Shown one piece after another: positions 1 through 5,746 of a stretch of 7,316 bases of DNA. Both the position numbers and the translations under genes were made by a program. Under the pieces are notes generated by a model. It did no database searches. It saw nothing but the letters and a program-made list of their open reading frames with translations, and was not told the origin of the DNA. How positions within the stretch are numbered: position 1 is the first letter of the stretch; the number at the start of each line of letters is the position of its first letter. Origin of the DNA: Actinomycetota bacterium (GTDB lineage: Bacteria; Actinomycetota; CADDZG01; WHSQ01); NCBI GenBank assembly GCA_019348445.1, contig JAHWJK010000069.1, positions 1 to 7,316 of the forward strand. The letters are read 5' to 3'.

Positions 1-10
1 GCGCTGTGCT

Positions 11-18
11 TATATAGC
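11..18 (+). promoter_or_regulatory. Candidate -10 box for the left-edge RNA
   Basis: An AT-rich island (TATATAGC) stands in GC-rich sequence. It contains two overlapping -10-like hexamers, TATATA (11-16) and TATAGC (13-18). Transcription would begin about 6-8 bases downstream, near 22-26, just before the AGAAAGGAGG segment. The -35 region would lie outside the window, so the promoter is only half visible. The alternative is that the RNA is processed from, or is the 3' part of, a longer transcript entering from the left. Confidence 0.35.
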
Positions 19-26
19 GGCACGTG

Positions 27-42
27 AGAAAGGAGGTGGTCC
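27..42 (+). other. Extended anti-anti-Shine-Dalgarno segment (16S tail complement)
   Basis: AGAAAGGAGGTGGTCC can pair over all 16 bases with the usual bacterial 16S rRNA 3' end (GGAUCACCUCCUUUCU), with a single G-U wobble at base 39. This far exceeds a normal Shine-Dalgarno site. No ATG, GTG or TTG lies at a usable 5-12 base spacing. Bases 33-41 also form one side of helix A of the RNA, so pairing within the RNA and pairing with 16S would exclude each other. Confidence 0.55.
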
Positions 43-233
43 CAGATAGATAGTCGTTTTGGACCTCACGAGGTGACCGGCTGCTAAGTGGCCTAGGCAC
101 CAAGGATTCTGACCACCTCAGCCTTTAGGCCACTGGGCAGAATCCCATCCGGTTCACCGCCGTCGACTGCCCCGGAATGGTCCTCCGGGCTTCCACAGGA
201 AGAAGTGCGGGAGACGAACAGAACCGACTACAA

Positions 234-271
234 GACCGGCGCAGGCACACCACCTGCGCCGGTTCTTTTTT
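234..271 (+). terminator. Intrinsic terminator of the left-edge RNA
   Basis: A perfect 11-bp GC-rich stem (ACCGGCGCAGG, 235-245, with CCTGCGCCGGT, 253-263) closes a 7-base loop. It is followed by TC and six T residues (266-271). The T run is on the plus strand only; on the minus strand the hairpin is followed by mixed sequence. It therefore terminates rightward transcription, ending the left-edge RNA before it reaches the convergent ABC permease gene. Confidence 0.92.
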
Positions 272-276
272 ATTTC

Positions 277-326
277 CGTCGAGTGGTGAACTGGGGCATA
301 TACGACACCCGTTTCACCACTCGGCG
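277..326. repeat. Inverted repeat between convergent transcripts
   Basis: CGTCGAGTGGTGAA (277-290) pairs with TTCACCACTCGGCG (313-326) over 14 bp with one G-U, around a 22-base loop. It lies 12 bases beyond the stop codon of the leftward permease gene and 6 bases beyond the T run of the rightward RNA. Neither strand has a T run after it. It could be a tail-less terminator or an mRNA 3'-end stabiliser for the six-gene operon, or a protein-binding palindrome. No other terminator for the leftward operon is visible in the window. Confidence 0.6.
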
Positions 327-338
327 AGTTGGCGCGCG

Positions 339-1142
339 TCAGGAATAGCGGCTGATGTAGCCACGCTGGCGGAACAGCTTCAGCATGCGAACCAGGAAAG
401 TCACGACAATGGCTCCCATGACCACGGAGGTCGCGGCCGCGAGAGCGATGCGATCCCACGGAAGAGTTCCACCATCGATGAGCTGGCGAGCAGCGGCGAA
501 TGCGTAAGTCGTCGGGAGGACCGCTGAGACCGGCCGGAGCAGTGCCGGGAGCGCGTCGATCGGGTAGAACACGCCCGACAGTGGCATGACCACGAACAAG
601 ATCCCCCACGCGAGTGCCTCGGCCCCCGAGCCGAACCGCAACACCATCGCGATCACGAACAAGGCGATGATCCACCCGACGACGAGCAGGATCGCCGCGA
701 TGGGGATCAACCCAACTCCGAGGTCGGTGACGTCGAACGAGTAGAACGCGACGGCCGTCAACGCGACGAGCGCGACACCGGCGACCAGCTTGGCCATACC
801 GAACAGGACCACGCCGGCGACATACTCGATCTCGCGCAGCGGCGTGACCATCAGGTTCAAGAGGTTCCGCGACCACGTCTCTTCGAGCACGCCCGTAGAA
901 AGCGCGATCTGCGCCTGGTACACGACGTGCCAGAGAACGATCCCCGAGAGCAAGTATCCAAGCGCGACCGCACCCGCCCCCGATTGGCTTGCTGCAAATA
1001 CGCCGATCGAGCCGAACAGAAACACGTCGACGAGAGGCCAGATCGTGATGTCAAAGAGTCGGTGAGGCGTACGCCTGAGTATCACCGCGTGCCTCCACGC
1101 GATCGCCTTGATGCGTCGCCAGCTGTGGCGTGCTTCGCTCAT
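339..1142 (-). CDS. ABC-2 type transporter permease
   Basis: A 267-residue inner-membrane subunit of an ABC-2 family exporter. It has a short basic N-terminus and then about six hydrophobic segments (roughly 30-50, 58-80, 107-132, 142-168, 174-195 and 232-255). Family landmarks visible are the cytoplasmic coupling stretch RNLLNLMVTPL (92-102) and the SGVFYPIDALP segment (189-199) before the last helix, followed by a basic C-terminal tail. The ATG is chosen because it forms an ATGA overlap with the ATPase stop; an upstream extension of the frame encodes Arg-rich shadow sequence antisense in character. Its Shine-Dalgarno is weak (AGGA about 15 bases upstream), so translation is probably coupled to the ATPase. 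It must act with the ATPase just upstream; the homodimeric membrane part would be served by two ATPase copies. ABC-2 exporters move drugs, polysaccharides, lipids or peptides. Nothing here identifies the substrate. Confidence 0.9.
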   Translation of the reverse strand: MSEARHSWRRIKAIAWRHAVILRRTPHRLFDITIWPLVDVFLFGSIGVFAASQSGAGAVALGYLLSGIVLWHVVYQAQIALSTGVLEETWSRNLLNLMVTPLREIEYVAGVVLFGMAKLVAGVALVALTAVAFYSFDVTDLGVGLIPIAAILLVVGWIIALFVIAMVLRFGSGAEALAWGILFVVMPLSGVFYPIDALPALLRPVSAVLPTTYAFAAARQLIDGGTLPWDRIALAAATSVVMGAIVVTFLVRMLKLFRQRGYISRYS

Positions 1143-1915
1143 GCGGGACGCTCTGTTTCCTGTCTGCGACCACGATCGTCGGGGTCGCGTCCCGCTCCCG
1201 CGAGATCCAAGAACACGTCCTCGAGATTTCCCCGACCGAACTGATCCGCGACCGCCGCGGGCGTGTCGTCCGCGATGACTTTTCCGCGCGACAGGAACAC
1301 CACTCGGTCGCAGAGTCTCTCGATCTCGAGCATGTTGTGGCTCGTGATGAGAAGCGCCATGCCTTCCTCGGAACACAGATCCTGGAGGCCGGTTCGGACC
1401 CTCAATGCGATGTCGGGATCGAGCGACGCGGTCGGCTCATCGAGGATCAGGAGGCGAGGCCGGTTGAGCGATGCCTTCACGAGGCCGACGAGGGTGCGCT
1501 GGCCGGACGAGAGCTGATCGCCCATCGCGGGCGCGAGGTGTGTGATGCCGAAGCGTTCCAGGCCCGCCTCGATCCGCGGTCGGGGATCATCGACGCCGTA
1601 CAGCTGCCCGTAGAGATGGAGGAACTCGCGCACCCGCAAACGTTCGGCAAGAGGCATATAGCCGGCGGAGAAACCGACCTGGCGCATCGCGCGACTTCGG
1701 CCGGCCGGAAGCCTCTGCCCAACGATCTCGATCGTCCCCGCATCGGGAGCCAGCACGCCTAGCAACATGAAGAGGGTCGTCGTCTTCCCGGCTCCGTTGG
1801 GACCGAGGAGCGCTACACGTTCGCCGGCGCGAACCCTTAGGTCGATGCCATCGACGGCCGTCGTGCGCTTATAGGTCTTCTCCAGTCCGCATGCATCGAT
1901 GATGATGTCGGTCAC
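1139..1915 (-). CDS. ABC transporter ATP-binding protein
   Basis: A 258-residue ATPase subunit that would drive the adjacent ABC-2 permease from the cytoplasmic face. Visible motifs are Walker A GPNGAGKT (38-45), the signature LSSGQ (135-139, a variant of LSGGQ), Walker B LLILDEP (155-161) with its catalytic Glu160, the D-loop SLD (164-166), and the H-loop TSH (191-193, His193). The Q-loop region reads GFSAGYMPLAERLRV (81-95), with no Gln at the usual place. The end, LEDVFLDLAG (231-240), is typical of ABC-2 partner ATPases, followed by a charged tail of about 18 residues. The start is a GTG whose last two bases overlap the ligA stop (GTGA), with GGAG 11 bases upstream. It overlaps the permease by four bases, so the two are one transport unit at the end of the operon. 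Substrate unknown. Confidence 0.92.
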   Translation of the reverse strand: MTDIIIDACGLEKTYKRTTAVDGIDLRVRAGERVALLGPNGAGKTTTLFMLLGVLAPDAGTIEIVGQRLPAGRSRAMRQVGFSAGYMPLAERLRVREFLHLYGQLYGVDDPRPRIEAGLERFGITHLAPAMGDQLSSGQRTLVGLVKASLNRPRLLILDEPTASLDPDIALRVRTGLQDLCSEEGMALLITSHNMLEIERLCDRVVFLSRGKVIADDTPAAVADQFGRGNLEDVFLDLAGAGRDPDDRGRRQETERPA

Positions 1916-3945
1916 GCGAGCAGTTTCTCCAATGCTGCCTCGTCGAGCGTCTCGACCCCGAGCTGCAGCGCCTTGTCGTATTTGGATCCCGGATTGTCCC
2001 CGACGACTACGTAGTCGGTCTTCTTCGAGACGCTCGAGGCGACCTTGCCGCCGCGGTCTTCGATCGCCCGCTGCGCTTCGCTGCGCGAGAACTTCTCGAG
2101 AGAGCCCGTCAGCACGAAGGTCTTCCCTGTCAACGGTCCTTCCTTCGCCTCCGGCGGAGGCACCGGGACGACTCCTCCGTCGCGGAGCTTCTGCAGGATC
2201 TCGCGGTTGCGCGGCTCCGCGAAGAACGATGCGATCGCCTGCGCCATGACGGGCCCGATGCCCTCGATGGCTTCGAGATCATCCGTCGACATCTGTTCGA
2301 GTTTCTCGAGCGAGCGAACCTCGCGCGCGAGAAGGTGCGCGACCGTGCTGCCCACCATCGGGATCCCCAAAGCCGCAATGACGTTGCCGAGGTCGCGGCT
2401 CCGCGACCTATCGATCGCATTCATGAGGTTGTCGATCGACTTGTCCCCGAACCCGTCGAGTTCGGCGAGTTGCTCTCGCGTGAGGAAGTACACGTCCCCG
2501 AAATCCTGCAGATATCCCTTGTCGATGAGCGCCACGACCGTCTGGTATCCGAGTCCCTCGATGTCCATCCCGCCCCGTCCGGCGAAGTGGAAGATCTTCT
2601 CGACCCGTTGTGAAGGACAGTCGACGTTCACGCATCTCGTGACGGCCTCGCCCTCGTTGCGGACGAGCTCGCTCTTGCACGACGGGCATCTCTTCGGAAA
2701 CTTCCACGGTTTCGTACCTTTGGGTCGCTTCGTCAACACCGGTCCCACGACCTCCGGGATCACGTCACCGGCGCGCCGGACGATGACCGTGTCTCCCGGC
2801 CGCACGTCCTTGCGACCGACCTCGTCCTCGTTGTGGAGCGTCGCCGTCGTGATCGTGACGCCACCAACGAAGACCGGGTCGAGTTGAGCGAACGGAGTGA
2901 CCGCGCCGGTGCGCCCGGTGTGAACGAAGATGTTCTCGAGCAACGTCGTTCGCTCCTCGGGAGGAAACTTGTACGCGATGGCCCAGCGCGGGGCTTTCGC
3001 GGTGTAGCCGAGCTCTTCCTGTTGGGCGATCGGATCGACCTTGATCACCACGCCGTCGATCTCATACGGCACGTCGTGACGATGGTCTTGCCACTGCGTG
3101 CAGAAGCCGTATACGGCGTCGAGGTCGTCGACCCGCCGGTTCTCCGGATTCGTGCGCAGACCCCACTCCCTGATCGCTTCGAGCGACTCCCAGTGCGACG
3201 AGAAGCGCATGCCTTCCACGTATCCAACGCCGTGACACACCAGCGAAAGCTTGCGTTCCGCCGTGACCTTGGGGTCCTTCTGCCGAAGAGAGCCGGCCGC
3301 GCTGTTGCGGGGGTTCGCGAACGCCTTCTGACCGTGCTCTTCTAGCGAACGATTGAGCTTCTCGAAATCGTCCGTACGCATGTAGACCTCACCGCGAACC
3401 TCGAGGATGCCCGGTGGCTTACCGCGAAGCTTGATCGGAACGGCCTGGATCGTTCTCAGGTTCGCGGTGATGTCCTCTCCGACGCGGCCGTCTCCACGCG
3501 TCGCCCCTTTCACGAACGCGCCATCCTCGTAGATCAGATTCACCGCGACGCCGTCCATCTTCAGTTCCGTGACGAAACCACCCGCCGTCCCGATACCTCG
3601 CTCGACGCGCTTCCCCCACGCCTGAAGCTCCTCGAGGCTGAAACAGTTGTCCAAGGACATCATCGGACTGCGATGGTCGACCGGCGCGAACAGATCCGAT
3701 GGTGGCGCTCCGACGCGCTGGGTCGGCGAATCGGGAGCAACGAGGTCCGGAAAGACCGTCTCTATCTCGATCAACTCCGCCATGAGAGCGTCGTACTCGG
3801 CGTCGGCGATCTCGGGGTCGTCGAGCACGTGGTAGCGGTACGCGTGGTAGTCGATCGACTCCCGGAGCTCCTTCAACCGTTTCGTCGCGGCGGCTTTGGT
3901 CATCTTCGGCATAGGAACATGACCCTCGTCCGGTCGAACGCCCAT
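1912..3945 (-). CDS. ligA: NAD-dependent DNA ligase LigA
   Basis: Seals 5'-phosphate/3'-OH nicks in double-stranded DNA using NAD+, joining Okazaki fragments and finishing repair in the cytoplasm. At 677 residues it is full length. Numbering from the 3945 start, domain Ia (about 17-80) carries the NMN-binding stretch YHAYRYHVLDDPEIADAEYD (33-52). The adenylation domain has KMDG with catalytic Lys129. An OB fold follows, then a four-Cys zinc finger (Cys420, 423, 438, 443), helix-hairpin-helix repeats (about 485-590), and a C-terminal BRCT domain (about 601-677). The start is uncertain. The ATG at 3945 has the best ribosome site (AAGGAG, 8 bases upstream) but overlaps the methyltransferase gene by 46 bases. 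ATGs at 3912 and 3903 are in frame; the one at 3903 makes an ATGA overlap with the methyltransferase stop and begins where most LigA proteins begin. The gene lies in mid operon and overlaps the ABC ATPase by four bases. Confidence 0.98.
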   Translation of the reverse strand: MGVRPDEGHVPMPKMTKAAATKRLKELRESIDYHAYRYHVLDDPEIADAEYDALMAELIEIETVFPDLVAPDSPTQRVGAPPSDLFAPVDHRSPMMSLDNCFSLEELQAWGKRVERGIGTAGGFVTELKMDGVAVNLIYEDGAFVKGATRGDGRVGEDITANLRTIQAVPIKLRGKPPGILEVRGEVYMRTDDFEKLNRSLEEHGQKAFANPRNSAAGSLRQKDPKVTAERKLSLVCHGVGYVEGMRFSSHWESLEAIREWGLRTNPENRRVDDLDAVYGFCTQWQDHRHDVPYEIDGVVIKVDPIAQQEELGYTAKAPRWAIAYKFPPEERTTLLENIFVHTGRTGAVTPFAQLDPVFVGGVTITTATLHNEDEVGRKDVRPGDTVIVRRAGDVIPEVVGPVLTKRPKGTKPWKFPKRCPSCKSELVRNEGEAVTRCVNVDCPSQRVEKIFHFAGRGGMDIEGLGYQTVVALIDKGYLQDFGDVYFLTREQLAELDGFGDKSIDNLMNAIDRSRSRDLGNVIAALGIPMVGSTVAHLLAREVRSLEKLEQMSTDDLEAIEGIGPVMAQAIASFFAEPRNREILQKLRDGGVVPVPPPEAKEGPLTGKTFVLTGSLEKFSRSEAQRAIEDRGGKVASSVSKKTDYVVVGDNPGSKYDKALQLGVETLDEAALEKLLA

Positions 3946-4655
3946 TCGTCGTTCTCCTTGCGGAACCGCATCCCGGTCTCGTCACCGAAGCGCTCGATGA
4001 ATCGCTCCACCTGCGCGAATCGCTCGGCGGGGAACTCCCCCGGAGCCATCCACTTCGACATCGTTTGGGTGATCGTCGTCAGCTTTTCGTCGACCACCTC
4101 CATGCCGGCCGTTTGTACCAGCACCCGCAGAGACGACGGTGACCGCGATGCCGCGTGCGAGGGATCTCTGATCGCCTCGAGTTGGTTCATGAACGCCGTT
4201 TGCTCGTAGCTCTCCGGCGCCGCCTGATCGACGACCAGTACGCGACCGTCGTCCGCTGCGACCCGGCGCATCTCCTTCAGGAGCGGTAGCGGTTCGTGAA
4301 CGTGATGCAGCATCTGGGCGCAGCTCACTAGCTCGACCGAGCGACTCCGAAACGGCAGCCGTGTGCCGTCACCCATCACCAAGCTCATGGACGGAAATTC
4401 TGCCCGCGCCGTCTGGAGCATCTCCTCGGTGACATCGATCGCTATCAGATGCGACGCGACCTCCGAGAACAGGTCGAGGAAGTTGCCGGTACCCGCGCCG
4501 ATCTCCATCACCGTGGCGCCGCGTCCGACCCTGGAGAAAGCGACCACGTCCATATGATCGAAACGTCCCTTAGTTCGTTCCGCGAACGTCGCTGCGGACC
4601 GCGCGAACTCGCTGCGGATGACCGGACGGTTCTGCGAGTCGGATCTCGGCGTCAA
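3900..4655 (-). CDS. Class I SAM-dependent methyltransferase
   Basis: A 251-residue cytoplasmic methyltransferase of the Rossmann-like Methyltransf_11/UbiE type. The SAM-binding glycine motif is VMEIGAGTGNF (49-59), the acidic residue that binds the ribose is Asp74 in AIDVTEEML, and the adenine-side motif is MGDGTRLPF (94-102). The next strand is VELVSCAQMLHHV (107-119), and RVLVVD (138-143) forms a later core strand. The C-terminal third, with FAQVERFIERF (213-223), is probably a substrate cap. The start is TTG in a TTGA overlap with the mnmA stop and no clear Shine-Dalgarno, implying translational coupling. The next ATG (Met35) would remove an N-terminal helix segment. The position between mnmA and ligA suggests a housekeeping role, but the sequence does not distinguish quinone, lipid, tRNA or small-molecule substrates, so I give no gene name. 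Confidence 0.88.
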   Translation of the reverse strand: MTPRSDSQNRPVIRSEFARSAATFAERTKGRFDHMDVVAFSRVGRGATVMEIGAGTGNFLDLFSEVASHLIAIDVTEEMLQTARAEFPSMSLVMGDGTRLPFRSRSVELVSCAQMLHHVHEPLPLLKEMRRVAADDGRVLVVDQAAPESYEQTAFMNQLEAIRDPSHAASRSPSSLRVLVQTAGMEVVDEKLTTITQTMSKWMAPGEFPAERFAQVERFIERFGDETGMRFRKENDEWAFDRTRVMFLCRR

Positions 4656-5746
4656 GCCGGAACCGGAGCCGGACGCGTCGCCGCGATGATGCCGCCCCCG
4701 AGGAGCTCGTCCGGCTCGGCAGCGCTGTAAAGCCCGACCGACTGTCCCGGAGCAACTGCGAGGACGGCGCGGTCGTAGGCGACCTCGAGACCCGAGTCAT
4801 CGGTAGCGGCTACGCGACCGGGATGAGCTTCCCCGTGCGCCCGGTGTTGGACCAATACCGGTGTACCCGGTGCAGGCGGCGAGTCCACGAAGCTCGCTTC
4901 GGCTACGACGAGACCGCCGACCGCGAGCTCGTGACGGCGGCCCACCGTCACCTCGTTCGCCGAAGCGTCGATCGACGTCACGAAGACGGGTTCGCCGAGT
5001 GAGATACCGAGCCCCTTCCTCTGCCCGACCGTGTAGTGACCGATCCCGCGGTGCGTACCGAGCACGCGGCGATCGCGATCGACGATCGGCCCCGGAGTGG
5101 ACGCCGATGGGATCCGGGTACCCACGTACGCGGCGGTATCTCCGTTACGTACGAAACAGATCTCCTGCGAGTCGGGTTTTGCCGCCGTTCGAAGGCCGAG
5201 CTCGGCAGCGATCTTCCTCGTCTCGGTCTTGTTCATCTCGCCGATCGGGAAGCGCACGTGCGCAAGTTCCTCCTGCGAAAGCATCCACAGGACGTAGGAC
5301 TGATCCTTCGCCGGATCGATGCCGCGCAGCAAGCGGAAGTGACCGTTTTCCGCGCGGACGCGCGCGTAGTGGCCGGTTACGAGCACGTCGGCACCGAGCG
5401 CGCGTGCACGCTCGAAGAGGGTGCCGAATTTGATCCACTGATTGCAGCGCACGCACGGATTCGGGGTTCTTCCGCCGGCGTAGTCGTCGTGGAAATTGCG
5501 GATCACCGTCGATTCGAACGTCTCCGCGAAATTCAAGCAGTAGAACGGGATGTCCAGCGAGTCCGCGACGCGGCGAGCGTCTTCGGCCGCATAGATGTTG
5601 CAGCAACCCGAAGCATTGTTCTCGGCCTCGCCACGCCACAACTTCAGCATCACGCCCGTCACGTCGTAGCCCGCCTCGACCATCAGTGCCGCGGCGACAG
5701 ACGAATCGACACCACCAGACATGGCGACAACAGCCTTGGGCTTCAT
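4652..5746 (-). CDS. mnmA: tRNA 2-thiouridylase MnmA (TrmU)
   Basis: Installs sulfur at C2 of the wobble uridine (U34) of tRNAs for Glu, Gln and Lys, using ATP to adenylate the base and a persulfide as sulfur donor. The 364 residues match the family. The PP-loop SGGVDSS is at 10-16, and the tRNA-binding and catalytic loop NPCVRCNQWIKF at 96-107, in which Cys101 corresponds to the nucleophilic Cys of NPDxLC in E. coli MnmA. Asp-Ser-Gln-Glu-Ile-Cys places the persulfide Cys at 197. GHYTVGQRKGLGI (236-248) and the C-terminal beta-barrel domain are present. The ATG at 5746 is supported by GGAAGG seven bases upstream and by a one-base overlap (TGATG) with the desulfurase stop; the longer open frame upstream is antisense shadow. 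The preceding desulfurase is the expected sulfur donor. Confidence 0.97.
   Translation of the reverse strand: MKPKAVVAMSGGVDSSVAAALMVEAGYDVTGVMLKLWRGEAENNASGCCNIYAAEDARRVADSLDIPFYCLNFAETFESTVIRNFHDDYAGGRTPNPCVRCNQWIKFGTLFERARALGADVLVTGHYARVRAENGHFRLLRGIDPAKDQSYVLWMLSQEELAHVRFPIGEMNKTETRKIAAELGLRTAAKPDSQEICFVRNGDTAAYVGTRIPSASTPGPIVDRDRRVLGTHRGIGHYTVGQRKGLGISLGEPVFVTSIDASANEVTVGRRHELAVGGLVVAEASFVDSPPAPGTPVLVQHRAHGEAHPGRVAATDDSGLEVAYDRAVLAVAPGQSVGLYSAAEPDELLGGGIIAATRPAPVPA

Larger units (their letters stand above)
24..271 (+). ncRNA. Structured non-coding RNA with interleaved pseudoknots (possible raiA-motif RNA)
   Basis: No convincing reading frame occupies this stretch, but it ends in a strong intrinsic terminator and begins just after a -10-like box, giving an RNA of about 250 nt. 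Long-range complementarity is dense. Helix A pairs GAGGTGGTC (33-41) with GACCACCTC (111-119). Helix B pairs AGTGGCCTA (87-95) with TAGGCCACT (126-134). Helix C pairs 104-110 with 139-145, and helix D pairs 72-80 with 149-158 with one bulged T. A is interleaved with B, C and D, and B with C, so the fold is knotted or switches between states. Local hairpins follow at 171-189 (CCCGGA/TCCGGG) and 190-202 (CTTCC-ACA-GGAAG). An ornate RNA with its own terminator in an actinobacterium recalls the raiA motif, described from Actinobacteria and Firmicutes. That name rests on memory of the motif's general character, not on a model match. A 5' leader with an attenuator is the main alternative. Boundaries are approximate at the 5' end. 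Confidence 0.6.

Noticed and set aside
27..46. The minus strand reads CACCTCCTTTCT here, like the 3' end of a 16S rRNA gene.
   Set aside because: The sequence upstream on that strand has none of the conserved 16S 3' minor domain (no GTAACAAGGTAGCCG-like segment). The similarity is better explained as a complement to the 16S tail in a plus-strand RNA.
46..87. Short leader-peptide frames after the strong Shine-Dalgarno (from ATA at 46 ending at TAA, or ATA at 50 ending at TGA).
   Set aside because: Neither has ATG, GTG or TTG at a suitable position; they would need an AUA start. Possible, but the paired helices explain the sequence better.
177..527. Plus-strand open frame of 116 codons.
   Set aside because: It runs through the RNA terminator and the inverted repeat, then antisense through the permease gene. 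Its composition is unlike a protein family and it has no ribosome site.
154..876. Long minus-strand frame of 240 codons over the permease region.
   Set aside because: Arg/Gly/His-rich product in the alternative frame of the hydrophobic permease; it crosses the terminator and has no recognisable domain.
1143..1376. N-terminal extension of the permease frame by 78 codons.
   Set aside because: Arg/Ser/Gly-rich shadow of the ATPase gene; the ATG at 1142 in the ATGA overlap gives a normal-length ABC-2 permease.
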